Shown piece by piece: positions 51,117-60,524 of a stretch of DNA of 64,000 bases. Location: NCBI GenBank assembly GCA_964451955.1, contig CAYVKG010000003.1:1-64000 (forward strand), written 5' to 3'. Within the stretch, counting starts at the first letter, position 1; every line of letters begins with the position of its first letter. This stretch comes from JAPLNB01 sp964451955 (lineage in GTDB: Bacteria > Planctomycetota > Phycisphaerae > Tepidisphaerales > Tepidisphaeraceae). The notes under the pieces were generated by a model. The model made no database searches. It saw only the letters and a program-made list of their open reading frames with translations, and had not been told where the DNA came from. The position numbers and the translations under genes were made by a program.

Positions 51117-51842
51117 TTATAAACCCACCGGATCCTTTCTGCGATGCCGTTTCACTGCTCCAAGAATCAATCCTCCACCAATCAGGGTGTGCAGCAAAGC
51201 GGAAGGGATGACACTGGCCGGCAACTCATAGGGGATGTCATCGCCGATGTTGGTCAGCATATAGGCCAGTCGATATTGCGCCCACGGGACGGGGAACGCG
51301 GCTTTCATTGCCCCGTTCAGTGCGAACAGCGGATGGGCGTATACGAGACTTGCCACCACGCGCTCACGTCCTTCGCCCGTCAGTCCCGCCGAGAGCCAGA
51401 CAGGCCACGAGAGCCACGCGATGCCGAGAATCACGGCCAATGCGCTTGCCACAACAGCCGATTTCGTCACTCTTTTCAGAATGCTCACGATACCGGTCAA
51501 ACCCGCCGCAAAGCCGAGGAGCACGGCGCATCCGCGAAACCAATCCGTGATGGCGACCGAGGTCTGGAAGACCGGGCCTAGCCAGACGGCCGCTACCGCC
51601 AGCAACACACTCCCCGTCACGATTGCAGCTGGCGCGATCGAGTCCTGCCCGACGACCAGCGGGGGAACGATCAGTCCAACCACCGCGAGCCCACCCAGAT
51701 AGAGGCCCAGGCCGGGACCGGCACAGAAGTGGCATAGCATGGCCAACACCACAGCCGGGCCGAAACCGGTTGCTGCGGTCAACAATAGCCCCGACAGCAC
51801 GGCTCGGTTGGCCGTGACACGGGCTGGCCCAGACCCATTCAT
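51117..51842 (-). CDS. Multi-pass membrane protein of unknown function
   Basis: A 241-residue membrane protein with about six hydrophobic helices (for example VLSGLLLTAATGFGPAVVLA, LGLYLGGLAVVGLIVPPLVV and SAVVASALAVILGIAWLS). It carries a polar loop with PVPWAQYRLAYMLTNIGDDI and a basic C-terminus (HRRKDPVGL). Its ATG overlaps the stop of the YdjY gene by 4 bases, so the two are co-translated. No family is recognised; an ABC-2-like permease or a lipid-related membrane protein is possible. Confidence 0.72.
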   Translation of the reverse strand: MNGSGPARVTANRAVLSGLLLTAATGFGPAVVLAMLCHFCAGPGLGLYLGGLAVVGLIVPPLVVGQDSIAPAAIVTGSVLLAVAAVWLGPVFQTSVAITDWFRGCAVLLGFAAGLTGIVSILKRVTKSAVVASALAVILGIAWLSWPVWLSAGLTGEGRERVVASLVYAHPLFALNGAMKAAFPVPWAQYRLAYMLTNIGDDIPYELPASVIPSALLHTLIGGGLILGAVKRHRRKDPVGL

Positions 51843-52561
51843 GGATGCCCCGCCACGTTGTTGTCGCCTCCGTTCAACACCCTCTCATCGACCGCCTCAA
51901 TCGTCAGCCAGACCTTCGCGCCTCGCGGCGGCGCCGTATCAGGGTTGACTTCCCATTCCAGGGAGTCATTCGAGTTGCTGCGAAGCTCGGCCAAATCAAT
52001 CACGCTGTACTCGAAGTTGACCACGCTGATCAGATGCCCGGTTACGTCCGCGGCGTATCGGCCATCCTTCATCACGCGCGACCCGGCGAAGACAAACGTC
52101 ATCGGTTCGAGCGGCTGCTTGGTCTTCAGATTGCGCATCAAGCGGTGGGGGGGCACGGAGACTATTTGCCCGTCCTTCTCATACTCGCAGGCGATTTTCA
52201 GTCGCGGCCCCGTGGGGGCGATCGGCCTGTCCCCGGGCTGCGACACGCGGAGTGGTTGCCCGGGCACCAGCCCCACGATCAGCATCGCCAGATGCAAATG
52301 CGATCCTTTGGCACGCGATCGCAGGACGGTCTCGTGCTCCGCTCCCCCCGCGGCGCAAACCAGAAACTCCAACGGCGACGCGGCATTCACCGCCTCGCAC
52401 TCCATCCGGACTCGCCGGTGCGATACGTCCAAGTCGAGATGCGGCAGCCTGATCGGCTGTGTGGTTGGCAACGTGGCGGGAGGCAGGCTTTGGGCCTCCG
52501 CTGCGGCGACCGCCAACAGCAGCATCCAACCTGTCGCGAGGGCAATAACATTCCCGATCAA
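51839..52561 (-). CDS. Exported YdjY-domain protein
   Basis: A 240-residue protein with a signal peptide (VIALATGWMLLLAVAAAEA), a LPPATLPTTQP linker and a YdjY-like domain: LDVSHRRVRMECEAVNAASP, LEFLVCAAGGAEHETVL and FEYSVIDLAELRSNSNDSL match this family, which is frequent in planctomycetes. Function is unknown. The gene is the first of a minus-strand unit with the membrane protein and the condensation-fold gene. Confidence 0.8.
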   Translation of the reverse strand: MIGNVIALATGWMLLLAVAAAEAQSLPPATLPTTQPIRLPHLDLDVSHRRVRMECEAVNAASPLEFLVCAAGGAEHETVLRSRAKGSHLHLAMLIVGLVPGQPLRVSQPGDRPIAPTGPRLKIACEYEKDGQIVSVPPHRLMRNLKTKQPLEPMTFVFAGSRVMKDGRYAADVTGHLISVVNFEYSVIDLAELRSNSNDSLEWEVNPDTAPPRGAKVWLTIEAVDERVLNGGDNNVAGHP

Positions 52562-52625
52562 AGTCCCAGTAGTGTAACCATTGCCGCCGCCCCGAGGAAT
52601 GCCGCCGTTGACACCGGCCCAATTA

Positions 52626-52656
52626 AAAACGGGCGGCCCGGAACCGGGTCGCCCGT
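52626..52656 (-). terminator. Rho-independent terminator of the giant secretin gene
   Basis: On the minus strand GGGCGACCCGG pairs with CCGGGCCGCCC (one or two mismatched positions) across a two-base loop, followed by GTTTTTAATT. It lies 22 bases after the secretin stop codon and shields the YdjY unit from read-through. Confidence 0.88.
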
Positions 52657-52677
52657 CAGATCGTCTGGTCGCGTCGC

Positions 52678-55600
52678 CTACCGCCCCCGCGTGTTCATGG
52701 CCGGGAACTGGGCCGCCTCAATCTCGCGGTGCAGGATGATCGTCGGCTTCACCAGGATCAACAGCACGCTCTCGTCCTTTGCCGTTGACCGGTTCGTGAA
52801 CAATCGCTTGATGAACGGGATCTTGGAGAGGATTGGCACGCCCTCCTCGATCTCGATTTCGCCGGCGATTGTCTGCCCGCCCAGCATCAACGTGCCGCCG
52901 TCAGGAACACTCACGATCGTATTCACGGCCGTCACATTGATGATCGGCAGCTGAATATTGGCTTGGAATACGTTGGGCTGTCCCGGGGTGCCCCCCCCGC
53001 CGCCGTTGTTATTGTAGTTCGGGTCCGCCAGGCCGAATACGGGGAAGTTGACCAGGTTTTTGAGCTTGGTGATCGTGGGCTGCAGCGAAAGCGTTACATA
53101 CTTCCGGTCGGCGGACACGGTCGGCTGAACAATCAGTCGGACGCCGCTGGCCGTCACATCGGGGATCGGGTTGTACAGGCCCACACCTTCGCCGGTGACG
53201 GCTTCCAGGTCGGCCACATAAGCCTGCTCTTCGGCGACGATCACAAACGCCTGTTGCCCGTTGAAGACGGTCACGCGCGGCGCATTGGAGATCGAGCTGC
53301 GCCGCGACGCTTGTGTCGCGCGGATCAGGAAGTTGGCCTGGAAATCGTCCAGGTAGCTGCCCTGAATCTGGATCGCCGGATTCTGGACGAGGCTGCCGAT
53401 GGTATTCGGCGCCGCCGTTGCCGGTCCCTGGGTGAAGGCGCTGCTGTTTTGCGTTACGGCGATCGGGCTGAAGTGAAGCGGGTCGTTGATGTTGAAGAAG
53501 AAGTCGATGTCGACGCCGATGTCTTCCAGGAAGTTCCGCTCGACCGTCAGGAACCTCGCCTCGATGCTCACCTGGATCGCGCGTGTTTCCCGCAGCTTGT
53601 CCAGCAAGCTCGCCAGCTGCCGCTGATTTTCCGGGGTCTGCGTCACGATCAACTGACCCTGCAGATGGCTCAGCGATCCGAATTTCCCGCCGTTGTCCGT
53701 CCAGCTCTCCGGGTCGATCTTTGACTTGATAATGGCCGCGATGTCTTCAAGCAGTTCCTCGGTCTTCTGGGTCGCACGAGGGTTCTGGACCGTGCCGCTT
53801 TGAGAGCCGCCATTGCTCAACCCGTATCGCCCGGACGTCGTGTTGGGGTTGCTGTTGCTGGAGCCGGTCGAGCTATAAATGCTGCCCGCAGGCGTCGGAT
53901 TGACCGGTCGCCGCGTGGGATCCGCTTTCGGAGAGAAGTCCGGCGGTTCCACGAAGTCGGGTGCCACCACCAGCAGGTCGCGAATATCGTAGACGTTTGT
54001 GACGGTCTTGCTGTTCAGGTCGTCGCAGGTCGAGACGGTGATGATCCCGTCCTCGATGGCGTATCCGATCTTGGATCCGGAGCCGGTCACGTCCTTCAAT
54101 ACCGTCGCCAGCGCCTGCGAAAACTTCACGTTGGCCAGCTTCGCAGTGACGGCGGTGGAGCGAGTGATGCCCGCGCTCTCCAGCATACGCCAGTTCACGT
54201 AGATATTGGCTCCACTGACGTCGTGGAGGAAGTCCATCACCTCGGCCAGCGGTGCCTGGTCAAAACCGATCGCCGGCAGTCGCTTGTTCATCAGCGACAC
54301 CGCGTCCAGGTTGTCGGTGCCGCCGGATCGCTCCTGGAGCAGCTCACGATCTCGCATTTCGCTGATATCCGGCCAGTTTGCCGGATAATTCAGGATGTCC
54401 AGGTACGGGGTCTTGCGTTCCTCGGCCTGGGTGATCGATCGACGGAACTCAAACTCCACCCGCTCGCGAATCTTCCGCTGCTCCTGCACCGTCGCCGAGT
54501 CCTGCACCAACTGCTTCACGCCCACCGCGTAGTCATTGGACGGATCAATCGCCAGAATCTGGTTAATCACCCCCAGCGCCTGCGTGTACTGCCCATCGTA
54601 GACGAACTGCTGTGCCGTCCGGGCCAGCGATTGCACCGTCCGCCGGCGTTCCTGCGCCTCGATTGCCGCCCGCTGTGCCATCGAATTGGCTGCGGCCTGT
54701 GCCGCATCCTTCGCCGCGATTCCCGCGTCGGTCTGCTGGGCGGTGGCCAATGCCGACCGCGTGTTGATGACGGTCGTCTCGAAGGCCTGGAGTTGCGCCG
54801 CGGTGAAGATGCCGGGGTTGGACTCCTTGGCGACTGTCGCGGCATCCAGGGCCTCCTGTGCCGCAGTGTAGTTCTTGGCGGCAATCGCCGCCTGGGCGTC
54901 CGCGATGGCCTTCTCGAAGCTGTACGTGATGATCTGCTTGTGAAGGCGAATGCGGTCGGCCTCGCGATCCACCATGGGCTTGTCGGTGCCGCCTGTCACG
55001 GCCAGTTGCGTCTGCGCTTTGCCATCCGCCGCGGCGCGGTTGGTCGGATCCAGATCGTATGCCTGGGCAAAGAGCGAGTAAGCGTCAGCCAGGCGATTGT
55101 CTTTCTGGGCTTCGGTGGCCTTGTCGACGAGTTGCTGGGCCTCGTAGGCCCGCTGCTGTTGCCGGAGTTTCTCCAGCCGGGCCTGCTCCAGAAGCTCTCG
55201 CTGCGCGGGGCTCAGCACTTCCGCCGCGGGAGCCGTGGTCGGGCCCGGGGGCGTTACATCGGTCTGGGCAACCACCTCGGTCGGGGCAGCGGCCTTCTGC
55301 TCTTTGGCTTCGATTCTCTGCAGGAATTTCCCCGGGGAATCCCGGAACAAGCCCGGGTTGAACTTGGCCGCCTGCGATTCCTGGAACAACGCCTTGGCCG
55401 CCGCATAGTCGCCCCGGTTGTACGCCGCGACGCCATCGTCATAGGCCTGCTTGCCCGCGACCACCTTCTTCGTCTCAACTTTGACTTCGCCGGTCGGTTC
55501 CGCGCTCTTCTCGGGTTCGTTGGTCTTCCCGGTCGTCGCGACTTCCTTCGCGGGCGGCGTTGTTGCCGCCGCGGCGGCATTGGCCTTGGCCTTCTCCTCG

Positions 55601-56307
55601 GCGGCTTTGGCCTCGGCGATCTTCTCGTCGATTCCCCTCAGGTAGCTCTTGGGCTTCCGATCAAACAGACCGGGATTGTACCCGGCCGCTTCGAGCTGCT
55701 CGAATTTGGTCCTCGCCGCGTCGAGGCGGTCCGCCCGATAATCGGCGACCGCTTCCCTGTAAATGCCGCGGTAGTCGGGCTTGGCAACCTTGCCGGATGC
55801 CTCGGCGACGGAAATCTGCGACAGAGCTTTTGTCCTGGTTGCTTCGTCAGCGAACTTGTTCTCCGCGGCTGCCCGGTAGTACTTGATCGCTTCGGCGTAA
55901 TTCTTGTCCGTCAACGCCTGCTCGCCGAGCTCGAACTGGGCCCTGGCGGCCTTCCTCTCTCCAAGCGCCGCCTCCGCCTTCCGGAGGATGTTCGTCAGCT
56001 TCTCCCGATCCGCTTCGGGCAACCCTTCAGGCTTAACCTGCTGCAGCGTGGCTTGGGCATCCTCGTATTGGCCCTTGTCGTACTGTTCGGCGCCTGTCGC
56101 CAACAGTTGCGGGTCCGTCAGCTTGGCTTGATCCGCCAACAGGACCAGCGCCTGCTCGACGTCGGTCATGCCGTAAGCCGCAGATGGCGACAAAGCCACC
56201 GCCGGCAGGGCGGCGGCCACCGCCATGGCCAACGCCGCAGCGCCTTTGCGAAACCGGGGGCGAACACACATCGAGGATGCATCGCGGTCGAAGCTCTTAA
56301 AGAACAC
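52678..56307 (-). CDS. Giant TPR-containing secretin
   Basis: A secretin of about 1209 residues, far longer than PilQ or GspD. A signal peptide (LAMAVAAALPAVALSPSAAYG) precedes about 600 residues of helical, TPR-like repeats (GAEQYDKGQYEDAQATLQQV, YDDGVAAYNRGDYAAAKAL) with Ala/Pro/Glu-rich linkers. An N0/STN-like domain (LAEVMDFLHDVSGANIYVNW), N-domains (QLIVTQTPENQRQLASLLDK) and the barrel (VSIEARFLTVERNFLEDIG, VSVPDGGTLMLGGQ, VPILSKIPFIKRLF, LILVKPTII) follow. GGAGGA lies 5 bases before a GTG at 56307, chosen as the start. No other secretion genes are adjacent; the partner system is unknown. Confidence 0.9.
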   Translation of the reverse strand: MFFKSFDRDASSMCVRPRFRKGAAALAMAVAAALPAVALSPSAAYGMTDVEQALVLLADQAKLTDPQLLATGAEQYDKGQYEDAQATLQQVKPEGLPEADREKLTNILRKAEAALGERKAARAQFELGEQALTDKNYAEAIKYYRAAAENKFADEATRTKALSQISVAEASGKVAKPDYRGIYREAVADYRADRLDAARTKFEQLEAAGYNPGLFDRKPKSYLRGIDEKIAEAKAAEEKAKANAAAAATTPPAKEVATTGKTNEPEKSAEPTGEVKVETKKVVAGKQAYDDGVAAYNRGDYAAAKALFQESQAAKFNPGLFRDSPGKFLQRIEAKEQKAAAPTEVVAQTDVTPPGPTTAPAAEVLSPAQRELLEQARLEKLRQQQRAYEAQQLVDKATEAQKDNRLADAYSLFAQAYDLDPTNRAAADGKAQTQLAVTGGTDKPMVDREADRIRLHKQIITYSFEKAIADAQAAIAAKNYTAAQEALDAATVAKESNPGIFTAAQLQAFETTVINTRSALATAQQTDAGIAAKDAAQAAANSMAQRAAIEAQERRRTVQSLARTAQQFVYDGQYTQALGVINQILAIDPSNDYAVGVKQLVQDSATVQEQRKIRERVEFEFRRSITQAEERKTPYLDILNYPANWPDISEMRDRELLQERSGGTDNLDAVSLMNKRLPAIGFDQAPLAEVMDFLHDVSGANIYVNWRMLESAGITRSTAVTAKLANVKFSQALATVLKDVTGSGSKIGYAIEDGIITVSTCDDLNSKTVTNVYDIRDLLVVAPDFVEPPDFSPKADPTRRPVNPTPAGSIYSSTGSSNSNPNTTSGRYGLSNGGSQSGTVQNPRATQKTEELLEDIAAIIKSKIDPESWTDNGGKFGSLSHLQGQLIVTQTPENQRQLASLLDKLRETRAIQVSIEARFLTVERNFLEDIGVDIDFFFNINDPLHFSPIAVTQNSSAFTQGPATAAPNTIGSLVQNPAIQIQGSYLDDFQANFLIRATQASRRSSISNAPRVTVFNGQQAFVIVAEEQAYVADLEAVTGEGVGLYNPIPDVTASGVRLIVQPTVSADRKYVTLSLQPTITKLKNLVNFPVFGLADPNYNNNGGGGGTPGQPNVFQANIQLPIINVTAVNTIVSVPDGGTLMLGGQTIAGEIEIEEGVPILSKIPFIKRLFTNRSTAKDESVLLILVKPTIILHREIEAAQFPAMNTRGR

Positions 56308-56786
56308 GGCGTTCCTCCATTCAAATTGCCCTGGCCGCACGCCACTGCGGCGGGCTGAATTTGCGCTGCGACCCATCCAAAACAAACGCGACCGCCCATT
56401 GCTCGACACCACATTGGTGCATCTGGGGCCGCGAAGGTGTGAATCGCCGGAGCATGCGCGGGAGAACTGTTCTGGTGGTCGTCTCTTGGTGTCAGTACTC
56501 AGTTCGAGGTTGCAACCGTATCATGGCCCCAAACTTTCAGTCTTCAGGCCAAGCGGACCGTCGCTCGTTTCCGGCCTGCCTGTTGCTTTCACCCGTCACT
56601 GATTCGAGCCCGGAGCCACTCTAATCACTACCACTACGCCTCTGACGCCTCGGGAGGCCGACTCGTCCAAAGCAGCGTCTGCCCAACGCAACACGACTTG
56701 CGCGGGGCAAGTCTTGATCCCGAGCGTGGCAGAGTCTAAACGAACAGTCGAGCCGTTGCAAATCCAGTGCTGGGTAAATGGCCAAG

Positions 56787-56820
56787 AAAAAAAAGGCTGC
56801 CTTCCACACGCCTGACAGCC
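56787..56820 (-). terminator. Rho-independent terminator downstream of murA (distal)
   Basis: On the minus strand GGCTGTC (56820-56814) pairs with GGCAGCC (56801-56795) and is followed by TTTTTTTT (56794-56787). It is the stronger of two hairpins after murA. Confidence 0.75.
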
Positions 56821-56888
56821 CTCCAGACCCATCCCAAACCGGTTTGCCCGACTTAACTTCCGCGCCCCGTAATCCGCCCCAATGCAAA

Positions 56889-56911
56889 GGCCCACGGCTA
56901 CGTCGTGGGCC
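56889..56911 (-). terminator. Stem-loop after murA (proximal, weak terminator)
   Basis: GGCCCACG (56911-56904) pairs with CGTGGGCC (56896-56889) 29 bases after the murA stop, followed by TTTGCATT. The broken T run makes it a weak terminator or a stabilising 3' hairpin. Confidence 0.6.
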
Positions 56912-56939
56912 TCGCTTCCTTCCCTGCGGTATCCGTCTC

Positions 56940-58259
56940 CTACCCCCAGGCCTTCTCGTTGATCCGCTCGATCTGCGCCCCCACGGCCACGAGCTTCTGC
57001 TCGATCTTCTCATACCCGCGATCGATGTGATAAACCCGGTCAATCCGCGTCGTCCCCTTGGCCACAAGACCCGCCAGCACCAACGCCGCCGACGCTCGCA
57101 GGTCGCTGGCCATTACGGTTGCTCCCTGGAGCTCGCGAACCCCCTGCACAACCGCGGTCGCTCCTTCTTTTCGCACCCGGCCGCCCATCCGGTTGAGTTC
57201 TCCGACGTGCAGGAACCGATCCGGGAAAATCCGCTCGGTTACCACGCTGATCCCATCCGCCAGGCACAACAGGGCCATCAGTTGCGCCTGGAGGTCGGTC
57301 GGGAAGCCGGGATAGGGCTGCGTCGTCATCTCCACGGGGTTCAATCGCCTGGCCGACGAGACCCGGATCGTTCCGTTCTCCCGCGAAATGTTCACCCCAA
57401 CCTCTTCCAAACGGTCTGCCACCGCCACCAGGTGATCCAGATTGCAGTGCGTCAACTCCAGCTCCCCATTCGTGATGGCCGCTGCAATCATGAACGTCCC
57501 GCACTCGATGCGATCCGGAATCACCCGGTGCTCGCATCCTTTAAGTGCTTCCACCCCCTCGACGTGTATTTCAGGCGTCCCGTGTCCGGTGATCTTGGCG
57601 CCCATGCGGTTCAGAAGATTCGCGCAGTCCACGACCTCCGGTTCGCAGGCGGCTCCCACCAACACCGTCTCCCCCTCCGCCAGCGTCGCGGCGCACATCA
57701 CATTGATCGTTCCGAGCACCGTGGGTCCCTGCGCCCCGCCCAGGTACATCCGGCAACCTTTCAGCCGTCCCCGTACCTCCCCAATGATGTTCCCATTCTC
57801 CGTCCGAAACGCCGCCCCCAGCTTCTGCAGGCCCCGCACATGCAGATCGACGGGTCGATCGCCAATGGCGCAGCCTCCGGGGATTGACACAATCGCCTTC
57901 TTGCGCTTGGCCAGTATGGGGCCCAACACGCAGATGCTCGCGCGCATCGTCTTGACGATCTCGTAGGGCGCCTCGCACTTGCTCTCGTCCACCACCGTGA
58001 TGTCGAGGGGCCCGTTCAACGTCGGCCCGTCTCCACTGCCGCCGCCCTCCGCCGGCTCGTGCCGCACCACCTCACAGCCCAGCATGGCCAGCAGCTTGTT
58101 CATCGAATCGATGTCCGACAGCCGAGGCACACCTCTCAGCGTCGACTTCCCCTCCGCCATCAAGCATGCCGCCATGATGGGCAACGCACTGTTCTTGCTG
58201 CCGCTGATCTCTACTGACCCCTTGAGACGATGCCCGCCAGAAATGAGAAAACTATCCAT
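56940..58259 (-). CDS. murA: UDP-N-acetylglucosamine 1-carboxyvinyltransferase
   Basis: A 439-residue enzyme of the first committed step of peptidoglycan synthesis, moving enolpyruvate from PEP to UDP-GlcNAc. SGSKNSALP with Lys22, RASICVLGPIL and the loop PGGCAIGDRPVDLH are family signatures; Cys130 in that loop is the equivalent of the fosfomycin-sensitive Cys115. DLRASAALVLAGLVAKG and RGYEKIEQKL close the protein. A Gly-rich insertion (about residues 70-82) is unusual but small. Presence of murA supports a peptidoglycan wall in this organism. Confidence 0.96.
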   Translation of the reverse strand: MDSFLISGGHRLKGSVEISGSKNSALPIMAACLMAEGKSTLRGVPRLSDIDSMNKLLAMLGCEVVRHEPAEGGGSGDGPTLNGPLDITVVDESKCEAPYEIVKTMRASICVLGPILAKRKKAIVSIPGGCAIGDRPVDLHVRGLQKLGAAFRTENGNIIGEVRGRLKGCRMYLGGAQGPTVLGTINVMCAATLAEGETVLVGAACEPEVVDCANLLNRMGAKITGHGTPEIHVEGVEALKGCEHRVIPDRIECGTFMIAAAITNGELELTHCNLDHLVAVADRLEEVGVNISRENGTIRVSSARRLNPVEMTTQPYPGFPTDLQAQLMALLCLADGISVVTERIFPDRFLHVGELNRMGGRVRKEGATAVVQGVRELQGATVMASDLRASAALVLAGLVAKGTTRIDRVYHIDRGYEKIEQKLVAVGAQIERINEKAWG

Positions 58260-58585
58260 TTGGCCCTTCCTAGGCCCCGTGGCCCGAAACGTTCACTCGC
58301 TCTCGCGAGGCCCCGCGGGTCACTGCTTCCCGCATGAGCTTTCGGACTATCGGCCAGTCCGTTGGCCGACGATCAATCAATACTACCCGGCGATTGATGC
58401 CCGGTTTATCGGTCGGCGGAACACGAACCGTCTCCGCCGAACGCTGCCTGATATTCTGCTACTCTCCCGAGGCGTTTTCAAGCTCCGCCGCCTGTGTTTT
58501 TGTGATGATCGATTCTCCGGAGCCTACCGGCGACAACCCCGCTCGCCCTGTTCCGTGGCGGCAAATGTCGCCTGACAGGACCCGT
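58260..58585. other. Intergenic region upstream of murA
   Basis: About 325 bases between the murA start and the 3' end of the GH16 gene. The region should contain the murA promoter on the minus strand. No strong terminator for the GH16 gene is visible; a GGCGACA/TGTCGCC pair with a long loop (58528-58574) is the best candidate. I see no gene. Confidence 0.5.
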
Positions 58586-60346
58586 TCAGTTCTGCCTGGC
58601 CGTCTTGCCCGCCTCACTGCCGCTATACACCCGCACGTAGTCAACATACATGTCCGCCAAACCACCGTACCGCGACAAGTCGACCGGCCAACCCCCTCCG
58701 GTCGCCAGGTTGATCAGGAAGAAGAAAGGCCGCTCCGCAGAAAGTGGCAGCGTCGCGTGCCGACCCACCTCGATGTCATCGCAATAGTAAATGGTTTCCG
58801 TGGCGGTGATCTTGCACCCATAGGTGTGAAATGCCTCGAACCAGGCCGACGGAATCCCGAATTTCCGCATCCGGATGGGATTGCGCAGCGCATCATAGGC
58901 CTTTTTCTCTATGGCCTTGCCGGCCTCGCCCTGATCCCAGCAATGGGGACAGATCATATACGTGTCAAACGCATTGGGATGCCCCTCGCCTTCGCCCCCA
59001 TAGGCCTCGATGATGTCCAGTTCGTCGCAAGGCGACTTGATCCCTTTGACGTGGTCCGTCATGTAGTCGGTCATCAGCCAGAAGGCGGGCCAGGTGCCGA
59101 TGGCGTTCGGACCGATGAACCGGCATTCAAAGTAGCAGGGAGCCTTGGCGGTAATCCCGCTGGCATCATTCTTCATGGACGAGATCAACCCCGAACTCCC
59201 GGCCTTCTCGCTGGCGCGAATCCGCAGATACGTATCCACCTGCCCGAACGGGCTGTTGGGCTTGCCATGACTGGTGAACCGAAGCGTGCTGAAGTCCTGC
59301 CACCCGCCAGGCGGCTTGTGATCGTAATAAGTCGCCTTCGGATCGGTGCTCGAAATCGACAGCGGGCCGTCAAAGTCGTCGGCAAACACCAGGGACATGC
59401 CCTTGGCCGCCGGGGGCGATTCCTTCGGCAGGCCTTCCTTCCAGGAAACGCCCCCTTGGTTGTATAGCTGCAGGTAACAATTGTCCTTGACAGAGCCGTT
59501 TTCGCCACTGATGCGAATCGTCAACGGGCCGTGCGGGTACGCGTCGGCTGGGAACACGAAGGAACCCTGGCCCCGGGCATCCAGCGCAACCGTCGCGACG
59601 GTGGAATCGGAACCAAAGCCCTCGCCCTGTTTCCAGCATCGCACCGTCACAATCTTGAACCCCGCCGCTGACAGCCGCACCGTCGTGTCCCCGCGTATCT
59701 CCGAACAATAGGCCGGCCAGACCACGGACACCTGGCAACCCAGGGTCTCATCAGCGTTCTTCTCCGAGTCCACGCTCAGGGAATCGAATGCCAGATCGCT
59801 CTCCACTCCCACTGGCCTTCCATTTTCGGTGGGCTGGCCGACCGTGAACGTGATCGCGGTAATCGGGTAGTTGATCTTGCCGTTCTTGTCGCCTCCCCAG
59901 GTCTCATGGTTCGAATCGAGGTCTATGACGACCTCTTTCCAGCCCGTGAAGTCGATGATCCCGCCTTGGCCGGTGTTCTTGCTGTATTGGTGTGTTTCGC
60001 CTCGCGCATCAGTCACCTGCACGCCGTACGAGCACCTCGAGTTGTCTCCTCTAAGCCAGAACCGCAGCTTGTGAACGGTTGCCTGTATCCTCACCTTGTT
60101 GGGGATTCCCAGGTACTGGAATGAACCGGTGTTCACAAAGCGGTAATGCAGCTTCAGGCAGTTCCGGCCATCGTGCGCTTGATCCGGTGACACCTTTACG
60201 GAAGCGTTTTCGTTCGGAACGTTGACCACCCAGACCGTCGGCTGCAGCGAAGACTTCTCGAAGTCCTGCACCATTACCGGCGTCAATCCCCATGCCGGAC
60301 CGATCCCGCACGTCAGCAGGACCACCAGTGCCACCAAGTGCCTCAT
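58586..60346 (-). CDS. Exported GH16-family glucanase-like protein
   Basis: A 586-residue secreted protein. The signal peptide is MRHLVALVVLLTCGIGPAWG. Residues 21-200 form a carbohydrate-binding-like beta-sandwich (KLRFWLRGDNSRCSYGVQV), an Ig-like stretch follows, and the GH16 catalytic domain spans about 315-580. The active-site motif E-L-D-I-I-E is at 442-447 (Glu442 nucleophile, Glu447 acid/base). Family members cleave beta-1,3(4)-glucans, laminarin, agar or carrageenan; the exact substrate is not clear. GGAGA precedes the ATG at 60346. Confidence 0.9.
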   Translation of the reverse strand: MRHLVALVVLLTCGIGPAWGLTPVMVQDFEKSSLQPTVWVVNVPNENASVKVSPDQAHDGRNCLKLHYRFVNTGSFQYLGIPNKVRIQATVHKLRFWLRGDNSRCSYGVQVTDARGETHQYSKNTGQGGIIDFTGWKEVVIDLDSNHETWGGDKNGKINYPITAITFTVGQPTENGRPVGVESDLAFDSLSVDSEKNADETLGCQVSVVWPAYCSEIRGDTTVRLSAAGFKIVTVRCWKQGEGFGSDSTVATVALDARGQGSFVFPADAYPHGPLTIRISGENGSVKDNCYLQLYNQGGVSWKEGLPKESPPAAKGMSLVFADDFDGPLSISSTDPKATYYDHKPPGGWQDFSTLRFTSHGKPNSPFGQVDTYLRIRASEKAGSSGLISSMKNDASGITAKAPCYFECRFIGPNAIGTWPAFWLMTDYMTDHVKGIKSPCDELDIIEAYGGEGEGHPNAFDTYMICPHCWDQGEAGKAIEKKAYDALRNPIRMRKFGIPSAWFEAFHTYGCKITATETIYYCDDIEVGRHATLPLSAERPFFFLINLATGGGWPVDLSRYGGLADMYVDYVRVYSGSEAGKTARQN

Positions 60347-60524
60347 CTGTCTGTCTCCAGTTCCGCGTTGCGTCGGGCCGACAGCGTGTACGCCGCCACA
60401 GGCCATTCGTTGAAGAGGCGCCGCGAACCGCGGCGACGCCGAATGATGGACGCCTCACAAAAGGAAGCCGACCATGCAACGACCAAGGCATGAACCAGAA
60501 ACGGCAAGCCCCTCGCCCCTGCCA

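Larger units (their letters stand above)
56308..56939. other. Intergenic region with terminators, no confident gene
   Basis: About 630 bases between the giant secretin and murA. It holds the presumed secretin promoter and two minus-strand terminator hairpins listed separately. A 99-codon minus-strand frame (56596-56895) reads partly protein-like (LRWADAALDESA) but overlaps both terminators and shows no family motif. I see no tRNA here; a TTCGAGCCC string near 56612 is not part of a cloverleaf. Confidence 0.5.

Noticed and set aside
53800..56358. 852-codon plus-strand frame opposite the giant secretin gene
   Set aside because: Arg/Gly/Leu-rich shadow without motifs. The minus strand shows signal peptide, TPR-like repeats and secretin barrel.
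56600..56680. Possible tRNA (TTCGAGCCC string)
   Set aside because: The flanking bases do not form T, anticodon or acceptor stems on either strand.
56596..56895. 99-codon minus-strand frame after murA
   Set aside because: It runs through two terminator hairpins and shows no family motif, though part of it looks protein-like. Left as intergenic.
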